Assembly (NCBI RefSeq): GCF_000226955.1
Contig: NZ_AGFU01000024.1
Coordinates: 1 to 63,803 of the forward strand
From: Sphingomonas elodea ATCC 31461
Lineage (GTDB): Bacteria > Pseudomonadota > Alphaproteobacteria > Sphingomonadales > Sphingomonadaceae
Direction: 5' to 3'
Length of the DNA: 63,803 bases
Part shown: piece after piece, positions 1 to 8,392 of the stretch
Position numbering within the stretch: the stretch's first letter is position 1
Layout: every line of letters begins with the position of its first letter
Notes under the pieces: generated by a model
The model's input: the letters and a program-made list of their open reading frames with translations, nothing else
Told to the model about the DNA's origin: nothing
The model's database searches: none
Position numbers and translations under genes: made by a program

Positions 1-2
1 TC

Positions 3-554
3 GCGCTGCAATGGGCGGCACTCGCCATGCTGCTGGTGCTCGCGCTGCTCGCCTGGCAGCCCTGGCCGATCGAATGGCTGCACAGCCGGATGATCGATCC
101 CTGGGCGCAGACCGTGCCGGCGCACTGGTACCTCACCGCCGCGCTGGTGGTCAGCGCGCTCACCTTCCTCATCGTCCGCGTCGCGCTGGCGAAGGACGCC
201 CTGAGGATCGCGCTCGCGCCGGGATCGATGAAGACGCGGCGGGTCCATGCCCGCGCGCTGACGCTGTTCCGCACGGCGGCGGAGAAGCGGACCACGGGAT
301 CCACCGGCGTGCTGCTCTACCTGAGCCTAGCCGAACATCGCGCCGAGATCCTGGCGGATTCGGCGATCCATTCGCGCGTCACCCCCGAGGTGTGGGGCGC
401 GGCAATGGCGGCGCTGCTGGCCGAGGTGAAGCAGGACCGCGTCGGCGAGGGCATGGCCGCCGCGGTGGCGCAGATCGGCGTCGTGCTGGCCGAGCATTTC
501 CCGCGCGCCGAGGACGACGTGAACGAGCTTCCCGATCGGCTGATCGAGCTCTAA
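3..554 (+). CDS. TPM-domain membrane protein, C-terminal part (5' partial)
   Basis: The reading frame is open to the left window edge, so the true start lies upstream; an internal ATG at 27 is only a fallback. The visible part has a hydrophobic stretch, a second membrane segment (about residues 37-53 counted from ATG 27), then a soluble tail containing LYLSLAEHRAEI and a C-terminus rich in acidic residues. This arrangement matches the C-terminal half of TPM-domain (TLP18.3/Psb32/MOLO-1) membrane proteins, in which a short motif like LSLAERR follows the membrane anchor. The biochemical role is unknown. It ends 10 bases before the NUDIX gene and is probably co-transcribed with it. Confidence 0.6.
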   Translation, partial: ALQWAALAMLLVLALLAWQPWPIEWLHSRMIDPWAQTVPAHWYLTAALVVSALTFLIVRVALAKDALRIALAPGSMKTRRVHARALTLFRTAAEKRTTGSTGVLLYLSLAEHRAEILADSAIHSRVTPEVWGAAMAALLAEVKQDRVGEGMAAAVAQIGVVLAEHFPRAEDDVNELPDRLIEL

Positions 555-564
555 GGCCCATCCC

Positions 565-1095
565 ATGACCGACGAACCGATCGAGACCCCCTGGGCGGGC
601 AAGTGGATCACCGTGCGCCGCCAGGGCAAATGGGAATATGTCGCCCGCGCCCGCGGCATCCGCGCCGTGGTGATCGTCGCGATCGACGAGGAGGACCGGG
701 TGATCCTGGTCGATCAGTATCGCGTGCCGCTGGGCCGCCGCTCGATCGAGCTGCCCGCCGGGCTGGTCGGCGATACCGAGGAAGGCGACACGGTCGAGGC
801 CGCCGCCCGCCGCGAGTTGGCGGAAGAAGCGGGCTATGCCTGCGAGCGCGTCGAAGAACTGGGCGAGTATTTCGCCTCGCCCGGCATGGTCAGCGAGAGC
901 TTCACGCTGGTGCGCGCGCACGGACTGACGCGAATCGGCGAGGGCGGCGGCGTGGATGGCGAGGACATCAACGTCCACCATGTCCCGATGGCCGACCTGC
1001 CCGCCTTCATCGCCGATTGCCGCGCGCAGGGCATGGGCGTCGACGTGAAGATGCTGTTGCTCCTCAGCGGCGCGCTGCTGGGGCGCGCCGGCTGA
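565..1095 (+). CDS. NUDIX hydrolase, ADP-ribose pyrophosphatase type
   Basis: The 176-residue protein carries a NUDIX box at residues 69-91: G69, an acidic residue at 75 (Asp where Glu is usual), and R83-E84-L-A-E87-E88-A-G90. The preceding LPAGLVGD stretch and overall length resemble ADP-ribose/nucleoside-diphosphate-sugar pyrophosphatases, which hydrolyse NDP-X to NMP and X-phosphate using Mg2+ bound by the box glutamates. The ATG follows the upstream gene closely. It converges on the complex I subunit gene with a 9-base gap and no visible terminator. The exact substrate cannot be told from sequence. Confidence 0.88.
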   Translation: MTDEPIETPWAGKWITVRRQGKWEYVARARGIRAVVIVAIDEEDRVILVDQYRVPLGRRSIELPAGLVGDTEEGDTVEAAARRELAEEAGYACERVEELGEYFASPGMVSESFTLVRAHGLTRIGEGGGVDGEDINVHHVPMADLPAFIADCRAQGMGVDVKMLLLLSGALLGRAG

Positions 1096-1104
1096 ACCGA
1101 ACGA

Positions 1105-1386
1105 TCAGCGAAAATTGTCGGCGTAGGCCTGCAGCTTGAGCTTGCGCTGCGGCGCCGGCACGACGTGATAGGCATAGCCCTCGCGCTCGGCATAGTCCTT
1201 GGCAGCGTCCAGCGTCGGAAAGGACAGCCGGACCTGGTTCGCGGTCTCGCCGCCGCCGGCCCAGCCGGTCAGCGGATCGGGGCGCTGCGGCGTGTGCGGC
1301 TCGAACTCGAGAACCCAGTTGTCGGTCCGGGCGCGGCCGGACTGCATCGCGTTCTTGACGCGCTGATAGATGCGAGCGGACTTCAT
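1105..1386 (-). CDS. ETC complex I subunit (NDUFS4 family)
   Basis: A 93-residue protein of the NDUFS4/AQDQ accessory-subunit family of respiratory complex I, found in alphaproteobacteria and mitochondria. The family signature is visible as WVLEFEPHTPQ followed by DPLTGW, and then a region in which a tyrosine-rich segment (AEREGYAYHV) precedes a basic tail. It probably stabilises the peripheral arm of NADH:quinone oxidoreductase at the inner membrane. It is transcribed in the same direction as hrpB upstream of it, with an 11-base gap. Confidence 0.88.
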   Translation of the reverse strand: MKSARIYQRVKNAMQSGRARTDNWVLEFEPHTPQRPDPLTGWAGGGETANQVRLSFPTLDAAKDYAEREGYAYHVVPAPQRKLKLQAYADNFR

Positions 1387-1397
1387 GGGGCCACCCT

Positions 1398-3941
1398 TTA
1401 GCGCGCCCCGCGCGCCCTTGCATCAGCGTTTTTCGTCCGTAGCGTTGCGGAGGCCGCCGCCGGATCCTCGGGCCAGGGATGGCGGGGATAGCGCCCGCGC
1501 ATTTCCTTGGCGACCGCTGTCCAGCTGCCCTTCCAGAAGCCGGGAAGGTCGCGCGTCGTCTGGATCGGTCGCCCGGCCGGCGAGGTGAGGCTGAGGACCA
1601 GCGGCACATTGCCGCCGATCACCGGATGCTCTGCCAGGCCGAACAGCGCCTGTACCCGCACCTCTACGGTCGGGCCTGCTTCGGCGGCATAATCGATCGC
1701 ATGGCTGGAGCCGGCGGGCGTCTCGAAACGCGCGGGCGCGAGGCGATCGAGCGCCTTCTGCCCGTCCCAGCCGAGCAGATTCTGCAGCGCCTGGGTGAGC
1801 GATTCGGGGCTGACCGCATCGAGCCGGCGCTTGCCTTCGAGCGCCGCGGGCAGCCAGTCGTCTAGCGTGGCGAGCAGGGCTCCGTCGGTCAGCGCCTCGA
1901 TCCCGGCATAGGCGCCACGGGTGCGGAGCGCCTGCGCGGTATCGGACCAGGGGAGCAGGTGGAGGCCGTGGGTCCGCACGCCTTCGAGCAACGCCGATTC
2001 GATCTCCGCAGGGGTCGCACCCGAGTCGCTGCCGCCGGACAGGCGCACCGCGCCGAGCCTGCGCTCCCGCAGCGCCTCGATCCGGCCGGTCGCGGGGTCG
2101 AAGCTGACGGTACGGCGCGTCTCGATGCGGTCGGCGAACAGCGATTCGACCGTCGCAGCGTCGATCGGCGCGGCGGAGAGGATGCGCGCGCCCGCGGCCA
2201 TGCCCTGGGTTTCCGCCACCGCCAGCCAGTCGGCGCGGGCGAGCGGCGAAGTCGGGTCGAGCTTGAACCCGCGCCCGCCGACCGACGCCCAAGTCTCACC
2301 CGAGCCGTCGCGACGCTTGGCGACGCGGTCGGGGAAGGCCAGCGCGATGCAGAGGGCAACCTCTTCGCCCTGCGCTCCCCCTCCCGCGAGCGGGAGGGGG
2401 CCGGGGGGTGGGCCACCGGCATCCGCACCGGAATCGCGCGTGGAGAGCGGGGGCCCACCCCCTAACCCCCTGCCGCTCGCGGGAGCGGGGACCAGCTTGC
2501 TCCAGCGTTCCGCCAGCCTTCGCGCATTCTCCGCGCGCTGGCCGCGTTCGCCCTTCCATCGGCGCAGGCGCAGCTCGAGGTCGGCGTCGTTGCCCCCCAG
2601 CCCGCGCTCGCCGAGCAGCACCGCCACCTCCGCCGCCGTCCGCGCCAGCCCGCGTTCGCTCGCGCGCACCAGCATGTGCCCGAGTCGGGGCGGCAGCGGC
2701 AGGCGGGCGATCGCCTTGCCGTGGTCGGTCGGTCGGCCGTCTTCGTCGATCGCCTCCAGCGCCCCCAGACGCGCCCGCGCCTCGGCAATGGCAGCCTCGG
2801 GCGGCGGATCGAGCCAGGCGAGCGCACGCGGATCGGTAACGCCCCACAGTGCGCAATCGAGCATCAGCGCCGACAGATCCGCTTCCAGTATCTCGGGCGG
2901 ATCGAAGCGCGGCAGTCCCGCCGTCGCCGCCTCTTCCCACAGCCGATAGGCCGTTCCCGGCCCCTGTCGCGCCGCACGGCCCGCGCGCTGGGTGACCGCC
3001 GCCTGGCTCGCCCGCTCGGTAACCAGCCGCGTCATCCCCGCCGCCCGGTCGTACCGCGGCCGCCGCGCCAGCCCCGAATCGACCACCACGCGGATGCCGT
3101 CGAGCGTCAGCGAGGTCTCTGCGATCGAGGTCGCCAGCACGATCTTGCGCCGCCCTTGCTGGTCGGGCGCGATCGCGGCGCGCTGGGCAGCGGGCTCCAG
3201 GCTGCCGTGCAGCCGGTGGAGCACCGCGCCGCCGATATCGCCCAGCCGCTCGGCCGTCCGCTCGATCTCCGCCACGCCGGGCAGGAAGGCGAGGATGCCG
3301 CCCTCCTCCTCCCGCAGTGCCTGGCGCACTGCCGCCGCGACCGAGTCCTCGATCCGCGCCTCGGTCGCGCGGCCGAGATGGCGCAGTGTCAGCGGAAAGC
3401 TGCGGCCTTCGCTTTCCACCACGGGTGCCGCGCCCATCAGCCCCGAGAAGCGGCTGCCGTCGAGCGTCGCCGACATCGCGACCAGCCGCAGGTCGGGCCG
3501 CAACGCGCCTTGCGCATCGAGCGCCAACGCGAGGCCAAAATCGCTGTCGAGGCTGCGCTCATGCACCTCGTCGAACAGCACGGCGGATATGCCCGCGAGC
3601 TCGGGATCGGCCTGGATGCGATTGACGAAGATGCCTTCGGTCACGACGGTCACGCGCGTCGCCGCCGAACGTTTCGTATCCATCCGCGTGGCATAGCCGA
3701 AGGTCTTGCCGACGCTCTCGCCCGCCAGTGCCGCCATCCGCTCCGCCGCCGCGCGCGCGGCGAGCCTGCGCGGCGAGAGCAGCAGGATCTCGCCGGTGCA
3801 CCAGGCTTCGCCGAGCAGCGCCGGTGCCACCGCCGTCGTCTTGCCCGCGCCGGGTGGCGCGACCAGCACCGCGTTGCTCGCCCCCCGCAGCGCATCGAGC
3901 AGCGCCGGCAAAACAGCGTGGATGGGCAGGGAGGACGTCAT
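1398..3941 (-). CDS. hrpB: ATP-dependent RNA helicase HrpB
   Basis: An 847-residue DEAH/DExH-box helicase. Motif I is APPGAGKTT near residue 30, motif II is DEVH (in LFDEVHERSLDSDFG), motif III is SATL, and motif VI appears as TQRAGRAAR. The C-terminal HrpB-specific domain includes ALAFPDRVAKRR. The family is slightly over 800 residues long, and the surplus here is explained by a Gly/Pro-rich insertion at about residues 484-522 that coincides with a DNA palindrome (2377-2491). ATG at 3941 opens the frame; no strong ribosome binding site is visible. HrpB is a broadly conserved but poorly characterised helicase. Confidence 0.95.
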   Translation of the reverse strand: MTSSLPIHAVLPALLDALRGASNAVLVAPPGAGKTTAVAPALLGEAWCTGEILLLSPRRLAARAAAERMAALAGESVGKTFGYATRMDTKRSAATRVTVVTEGIFVNRIQADPELAGISAVLFDEVHERSLDSDFGLALALDAQGALRPDLRLVAMSATLDGSRFSGLMGAAPVVESEGRSFPLTLRHLGRATEARIEDSVAAAVRQALREEEGGILAFLPGVAEIERTAERLGDIGGAVLHRLHGSLEPAAQRAAIAPDQQGRRKIVLATSIAETSLTLDGIRVVVDSGLARRPRYDRAAGMTRLVTERASQAAVTQRAGRAARQGPGTAYRLWEEAATAGLPRFDPPEILEADLSALMLDCALWGVTDPRALAWLDPPPEAAIAEARARLGALEAIDEDGRPTDHGKAIARLPLPPRLGHMLVRASERGLARTAAEVAVLLGERGLGGNDADLELRLRRWKGERGQRAENARRLAERWSKLVPAPASGRGLGGGPPLSTRDSGADAGGPPPGPLPLAGGGAQGEEVALCIALAFPDRVAKRRDGSGETWASVGGRGFKLDPTSPLARADWLAVAETQGMAAGARILSAAPIDAATVESLFADRIETRRTVSFDPATGRIEALRERRLGAVRLSGGSDSGATPAEIESALLEGVRTHGLHLLPWSDTAQALRTRGAYAGIEALTDGALLATLDDWLPAALEGKRRLDAVSPESLTQALQNLLGWDGQKALDRLAPARFETPAGSSHAIDYAAEAGPTVEVRVQALFGLAEHPVIGGNVPLVLSLTSPAGRPIQTTRDLPGFWKGSWTAVAKEMRGRYPRHPWPEDPAAASATLRTKNADARARGAR
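2377..2491. repeat. Nested palindromic repeat element inside hrpB
   Basis: Two arms (2377-2414 and about 2452-2491) are inverted copies of each other, roughly 90 percent identical by eye, separated by about 37 bases. The left arm itself contains a perfect hairpin with 11-base arms, 2377-2387 and 2390-2400, and a 2-base loop. Sequences of this style (CCCCCTCCCGC...GCGGGAGGGGG) usually sit between genes. Here the element is read in frame and encodes a Gly/Pro-rich linker of the helicase. A shorter related palindrome lies at 38921-38943. Confidence 0.85.
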
Positions 3942-4001
3942 CAGGCTGCAACCATTCGGGACAAGCGTGGTTAGGCGGACTCACCGCCAGAGGAGCGCGA
4001 C

Positions 4002-4220
4002 ATGGCACGAATCCTTTCCCAGTTCACCATCACGCCGGATAGCGACGGCGATTACACACTGCACCTCGAGGACGAGGACGGTGAGACGATCGAAATGACC
4101 GCGAGCTACGAGCAGCTCGACCTGATCGTCGAGAGCATCGAGGAGGTGCTCGACATGGACGAGGAAGACGCGCTCGAAGTCGACGAGGACGACGGCGACG
4201 AGAAGTCGACCGAAGAATAA
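4002..4220 (+). CDS. Small acidic conserved protein
   Basis: A 72-residue protein, about 40 percent Asp and Glu, ending in a run of acidic residues (from LDMDEEDALEVDEDD to the end). ATG 4002 is preceded by GAGGAGCGCGAC, which contains a good Shine-Dalgarno sequence (GAGGAG). There is no signal peptide and no membrane segment. The N-terminal half has regular spacing suggesting two short beta strands and a helix (YEQLDLIVESIEEVL). I do not recognise the family; the codon usage and clean start argue that it is real. It diverges from hrpB. Confidence 0.72.
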   Translation: MARILSQFTITPDSDGDYTLHLEDEDGETIEMTASYEQLDLIVESIEEVLDMDEEDALEVDEDDGDEKSTEE

Positions 4221-4242
4221 TCCCCGGGCGGGTCGGCGCGCG

Positions 4243-5256
4243 TCAGTAGGCGCGCGCCACCGCGAATTCCACCGCCTCGACCATCGCGTCCTTCGCCTCG
4301 CAGGCGCGGAAGCCGCCCAGCGCATCGATCGCGCGCTGGCCATAATGGCGGGCGCGCGCCAGCGTATCGTCCACCGCGCGGCAGCTCTGCACCAGCCGGA
4401 TCGCCTCGGCGAAATCCTCGTCCGAATTGCGGCGGCCCGAAATCGCTTCCTTCCAGAAGCCGCGTTCCGTCTCGTTGCCGCGCGCATAGGCGAGAATCAC
4501 CGGCAGGGTCATCTTGCCTTCGCGGAAATCGTCGCCGGCATCCTTGCCCATGGTCGACGCGTCCGAGACATAGTCGATCGCGTCGTCGACCAGCTGGAAG
4601 GCGATGCCGAGATTGCGGCCATAGGCGTCGAGCGCCATTTCCTCCGTCTCGGGACGCTCGGCCACCACGCCCGCGATGCGGCAGGCGGCGGCGAACAGCG
4701 CGGCGGTCTTGGCGCCGATGATGTCGAGATAGCGATCCTCGGAAAGGTCGATCCGGCGCACCGCGGTGAGCTGGTTGACCTCGCCCTCGGCAATGATCGC
4801 GCTGGCGCCCGACAGGATGCGGAGTGCCTTGAGGCTCTCCGCCTCGACCATCAGCTCGAACGAGCGGCTGAACAGGAAGTCGCCGACCAGTACGCTGGCC
4901 GGATTGCCCCAGATGATGTTGGCGGTGCGGCGACCCCGGCGCAGGTCCGAGCTGTCGACCACGTCGTCATGGAGCAGGGTCGCGGTGTGGATGAACTCCA
5001 CCGCGGCGGCCAGCTTGTGGTGGCGGGTGCCGGCATAGCCGAGCAGCCGCGCGCTCGCGAGCGTCAGCATCGGCCGCATCCGCTTGCCGCCGCCGGCGAT
5101 CAGATGGCCGGCAAGCTCCGGAATCAGCGGGATTTCCGACTGCATGCGATCGAGGATCACCGCGTTCACCAGGTTCATGTCCTGGGCGACCAGCGCCATG
5201 ATCGGATCGAGCGAGGGCTGGGTTCGCGACCCCAGGCGATGGACGGTAGCGCTCAT
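4243..5256 (-). CDS. ispB: Polyprenyl (octaprenyl/decaprenyl) diphosphate synthase
   Basis: A 337-residue trans-isoprenyl diphosphate synthase that elongates FPP with IPP to make the ubiquinone side chain. The first aspartate-rich motif is LLHDDVVD and the second is LVDDAIDYVSD; GGGKRMRP near residue 45 binds substrate. Start at 5256 (ATGAGC) was chosen because AGAGG lies 9 bases upstream and homologues begin close to this point; the frame itself runs further without a stop. Asp-rich motif context places it with long-chain all-trans synthases. It diverges from the chorismate mutase gene across a large inverted repeat. Confidence 0.93.
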   Translation of the reverse strand: MSATVHRLGSRTQPSLDPIMALVAQDMNLVNAVILDRMQSEIPLIPELAGHLIAGGGKRMRPMLTLASARLLGYAGTRHHKLAAAVEFIHTATLLHDDVVDSSDLRRGRRTANIIWGNPASVLVGDFLFSRSFELMVEAESLKALRILSGASAIIAEGEVNQLTAVRRIDLSEDRYLDIIGAKTAALFAAACRIAGVVAERPETEEMALDAYGRNLGIAFQLVDDAIDYVSDASTMGKDAGDDFREGKMTLPVILAYARGNETERGFWKEAISGRRNSDEDFAEAIRLVQSCRAVDDTLARARHYGQRAIDALGGFRACEAKDAMVEAVEFAVARAY

Positions 5257-5307
5257 ATGCAGGTGCCTCTGGCCTTTGTGCATTGCAAAGGCAAGAGGCG
5301 CTTGCAT
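5257..5307. repeat. 22-base imperfect inverted repeat between divergent ispB and chorismate mutase genes
   Basis: Left arm 5257-5278 and right arm 5286-5307 match in 19 of 22 positions when one is reverse-complemented; the spacer is 7 bases. The inner part, GCCTCTGGCCTTTG against GCCTCTTGCCTTTG, differs at one position. The left arm abuts the ispB start codon and contains its ribosome binding site; the right arm ends 30 bases before the chorismate mutase start. It could be a dyad operator, a 5'-UTR hairpin in both transcripts, or a mobile palindrome. Confidence 0.75.
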
Positions 5308-5337
5308 GGCCGTGCCGCAGCGGCAAAAGAGACTTCC

Positions 5338-5646
5338 ATGACCGACGCGACGCTGACCCGCTTCCGCCAGAGCATCGACAATATCGATGCGGCGCTCGTC
5401 TTCATGCTCGCCGAGCGGTTCAAGGTGACCCAGGCGGTGGGACGCTACAAGGCCGAGGCCGGGCTGCCCCCGGCCGATCCGGGCCGGGAAGAGGCGCAGA
5501 TCGCAAGGCTGCGCGCGCTGGCGCAGGATGCCGATCTCGACCCCGAATTCTCCGAGAAGTTCCTGCGCTTCATCATCGACGAGGTGATCCGGCATCATCG
5601 CCAGGCGCAGGAAGCGGGCGCCGACGCCGGAACCCCGGGGGCCTGA
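5338..5646 (+). CDS. Chorismate mutase, AroQ class
   Basis: A 102-residue all-helical chorismate mutase (chorismate to prephenate, on the way to Phe and Tyr). The helix-1 pattern FRQSIDNIDAALVFMLAERF, the KVTQAVGRYKAE segment with the catalytic Arg/Lys, and the C-terminal FIIDEVIRHHR match the type II fold. Start ATG 5338 has AAAAGAGA upstream; the longer open frame to 4345 lies antisense to ispB and is not coding. It is followed by the GH130 gene after 37 bases. Confidence 0.9.
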   Translation: MTDATLTRFRQSIDNIDAALVFMLAERFKVTQAVGRYKAEAGLPPADPGREEAQIARLRALAQDADLDPEFSEKFLRFIIDEVIRHHRQAQEAGADAGTPGA

Positions 5647-5683
5647 CTCCGTTGCTGGGCGTGACACCCAAGGGGGCAAGCGC

Positions 5684-6799
5684 TTGAGCGACGATTACCT
5701 GATCTTCCGGCCCGACGATGTCGACCTCACCCGCTCGCCGCTGCGGGCGGGCGTCGACGCGCGGACCTATGTCCTCGGCGCCTTCAACCCCGGTTTCACG
5801 CGGCTGCCGAACGGCAATCTGCTGCTGATGGTGCGTGTGGCGGAAGCCCTGCGCGATCCGGTGGTGGACGGCCATGCGCGAGCGATTCGCTGGACTCCGT
5901 CCGGCTATGTGCTGGACGGGCATGCAGTGGCTGGACTCGACATGGACGATCCGCGCCAGTTCGCCCTCAAGGAGCGAACCCCGCGGCTGCTCGGGCTCAC
6001 CTCGCTGTCCTGGCTGCTGCCGGTGGAGCTCGACGCCGATGCCCGCACAGTGGTGGCGGTGCATTACGACAAGGCAATCGCGCCCTCGGCGAGCTATCTC
6101 GATTACGGCGTCGAGGATGCGCGGATCACGCGGATCGACGGCACCTACTGGATGACCGTGTGCGGTGTCTCCGCCGAACGGCACTGCACGGCCATGTACC
6201 GCTCGACGAACGGGCTGGACTGGGAGCTGCTCGGGGTCGTGCTCGACCACCAGAACAAGGACATGATCCTGTTCGAGGGGCGGATCGGCGGGTTTTTCCA
6301 CGCACTCACCCGGCCGCTGGGCGAGGTCTATTTCGCCTATCCGGACGACTCGCCCTGGCTGGGTGGCCCCTCGATCAATCTCGCCCGCTCGCCCGACGGA
6401 CTGCACTGGAAGCCACTGGACCAGCCCGGCCTCCGCGCGCGCAAGGGATCTACCTCCAACCAGCGGATCGGCGGCGGCAGCCAGCCGGTGCTGACCGATG
6501 CGGGCTGGCTGCTCATCTATCACGGCGTGGAGAAGCGAGAGTCGGTCGGAATCTATCGCAGCTTCTGGGCGCTGCTCGACCGCGACGATCCCAGCGTGAT
6601 CCTGCGACAAGAAGATGCGGTGCCGTTGCTCGAGGCCGATCCCGCGCTGACCGCGGACATCGCGCACCAGCTCTATCTGCCGACGCCGGTGGTGTTCACC
6701 ACGGGGCTGGTCGATGCCGGCGATCGCTACATCGTCGCGAGCGGCGAGGCGGATCTGGCCTGCCGCATCACCCATATCCCGAAGGAACGCTTCCGATGA
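5684..6799 (+). CDS. Glycoside hydrolase/phosphorylase family 130 protein
   Basis: A 371-residue five-bladed beta-propeller of the GH130 type. GH130 enzymes mostly phosphorolyse or hydrolyse beta-mannosides. The E-D-P-R-type motif that carries the proposed general acid appears as YGVEDARI (Asp145), with Pro replaced by Ala. Other family landmarks are AFNPGFTRLPNGN near the N-terminus and LIYHGV near residue 283. The start is TTG at 5684, supported by AAGGGGG 8 bases upstream. It overlaps the next gene by ATGA (translational coupling). Whether it is a phosphorylase or a hydrolase and which sugar it cleaves are open. Confidence 0.85.
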   Translation: MSDDYLIFRPDDVDLTRSPLRAGVDARTYVLGAFNPGFTRLPNGNLLLMVRVAEALRDPVVDGHARAIRWTPSGYVLDGHAVAGLDMDDPRQFALKERTPRLLGLTSLSWLLPVELDADARTVVAVHYDKAIAPSASYLDYGVEDARITRIDGTYWMTVCGVSAERHCTAMYRSTNGLDWELLGVVLDHQNKDMILFEGRIGGFFHALTRPLGEVYFAYPDDSPWLGGPSINLARSPDGLHWKPLDQPGLRARKGSTSNQRIGGGSQPVLTDAGWLLIYHGVEKRESVGIYRSFWALLDRDDPSVILRQEDAVPLLEADPALTADIAHQLYLPTPVVFTTGLVDAGDRYIVASGEADLACRITHIPKERFR

Positions 6800-8379
6800 C
6801 CGAACCGCTGTGGTGGCAGAAGGGCGTGATCTACCAGGTCTATCCGCGGTCGTACGCCGATTCGAACGGCGACGGGATCGGCGATCTGGCGGGCGTCGCC
6901 GCGCGGCTCGACTATCTGGTCGATCTCGGTGTCGACGCGGTGTGGCTGTCGCCGATCTTCCCCTCTCCGATGGCCGATTTCGGCTATGACGTGGCGGACT
7001 ATCGCGGGATCGATCCGCGCTTCGGCACGCTCGCGGATTTCGATGCGCTTCGCGACGCCGCGCATGCCCGCGGCCTCAAGCTGCTGCTCGATTTCGTGCC
7101 GAACCACAGCTCGAGCGAGCACCCCTGGTTCCTCGAAAGCCGCGCCTCCCGCGAGAACCCTAAGCGCGACTGGTATATCTGGCGCGACGCCGCACCCGAT
7201 GGCGGGCCGCCCAACAACTGGCAGAGCTATTTCGGCGGCAGCGCCTGGGAATGGGATGCGGCCACCGGCCAATATTATCTCCACCAGTTCCTCAAGGAGC
7301 AGCCCGAGCTCAACTGGCGCAACCCGGATCTGCGCGCCGCGATGCTGGAGGCGATGCGCTTCTGGTTCGATCGCGGCGTCGACGGGTTCCGCATCGACGT
7401 GCTGTGGCTGGCGATCAAGCATCCCGACTTCCCCGACAATCCCGCAAATCCCGCCTGGCGCGAGGGGATGCAGGACATCGAGCGGCTGCTGCCCGCCCAT
7501 TCGGCCGACCAGCCCGAGATGATGGAAATCATCGCGGCGATGCGCGACGTGACGGATGCCTATCCCGAGCGGGTGCTGATCGGCGAGATCTATCTGCCGA
7601 TCCCGCGCCTCGTCGCCTATTATGGCGCGCGCGGGAACGGGGTGCATCTGCCCTTCAACTTCCATCTGCTCGACGCGACATGGGACGCGGCGGCGCTCGC
7701 TCGGTTGATCGCCGAGTATGAGGGTGCGCTGCCGGCAGGCGGCTGGCCCAACTGGGTGCTCGGCAACCACGACAAGCCGCGGGTCGCCTCGCGGGTTGGC
7801 CCAGAACAGGCGGCGGTTGCGATGATGCTGCTGCTCACCCTGCGCGGCACCCCGACATTGTACCAGGGTGACGAGCTGGGCATGCCCAACGTGCCGATCC
7901 CGCCCGAACGGGTGCAGGACCCGCAGGCGCTCCGCGAGCCCGATACCGCCTTCAACCGCGACGAGGTCCGCACGCCGATGCCGTGGGATGCCAGCGCGCA
8001 TGCCGGATTCAGCACGGTGGAGCCCTGGTTGCCGCTCAACCCGGACTGGGCGGAACGCAACGTGATGGCGCAGCGGGACGACGCAGGCTCGATGTTGGCC
8101 TTCACCCGCGCGCTGCTCCAGCTGCGGCGGGCGCATTCTGCACTGTCGGTGGGGAGCTGGCATGCCGTGTCGAGCGACGGCGCGGTGCTGGCGTACGAAC
8201 GGCGGCACGGCGCGGATCGCGTGCTGGTCGCGCTCAACCTGTCAGATGCGCCGCAGGCGCTGGCGCTGCCGGACTGGGCCGTGACGCTCGCCCCCGTGCT
8301 CACCACGCCCCATCACGACCTTCGTGCGGAGGGCGCCACCCTCCTCCTCGCCCCGAACCAAGGCATTCTGCTCCTATGA
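6796..8379 (+). CDS. Alpha-glucosidase, GH13 family
   Basis: A 527-residue GH13 (oligo-1,6-glucosidase-like) enzyme. All four GH13 regions are visible: DFVPNHSS, GFRIDVLW with nucleophile Asp201, IGEIYLP with acid/base Glu264, and LGNHDKPR with Asp326. N-terminal WWQKGVIYQVYPRSYADSNGDGIGD-type sequence is typical of cytoplasmic alpha-glucosidases; no signal peptide is present. ATG 6796 overlaps the GH130 stop codon. It sits in a three-gene operon with GH130 and a GT4 enzyme, suggesting joint turnover of a glucose-containing oligosaccharide. Confidence 0.94.
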   Translation: MTEPLWWQKGVIYQVYPRSYADSNGDGIGDLAGVAARLDYLVDLGVDAVWLSPIFPSPMADFGYDVADYRGIDPRFGTLADFDALRDAAHARGLKLLLDFVPNHSSSEHPWFLESRASRENPKRDWYIWRDAAPDGGPPNNWQSYFGGSAWEWDAATGQYYLHQFLKEQPELNWRNPDLRAAMLEAMRFWFDRGVDGFRIDVLWLAIKHPDFPDNPANPAWREGMQDIERLLPAHSADQPEMMEIIAAMRDVTDAYPERVLIGEIYLPIPRLVAYYGARGNGVHLPFNFHLLDATWDAAALARLIAEYEGALPAGGWPNWVLGNHDKPRVASRVGPEQAAVAMMLLLTLRGTPTLYQGDELGMPNVPIPPERVQDPQALREPDTAFNRDEVRTPMPWDASAHAGFSTVEPWLPLNPDWAERNVMAQRDDAGSMLAFTRALLQLRRAHSALSVGSWHAVSSDGAVLAYERRHGADRVLVALNLSDAPQALALPDWAVTLAPVLTTPHHDLRAEGATLLLAPNQGILLL

Positions 8380-8392
8380 TCATCCTCCCCAT

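Noticed and set aside
4345-5337. Long plus-strand frame leading into chorismate mutase
   Set aside because: It is antisense to the polyprenyl synthase, which has clear catalytic motifs; only the last 102 codons are chorismate mutase.
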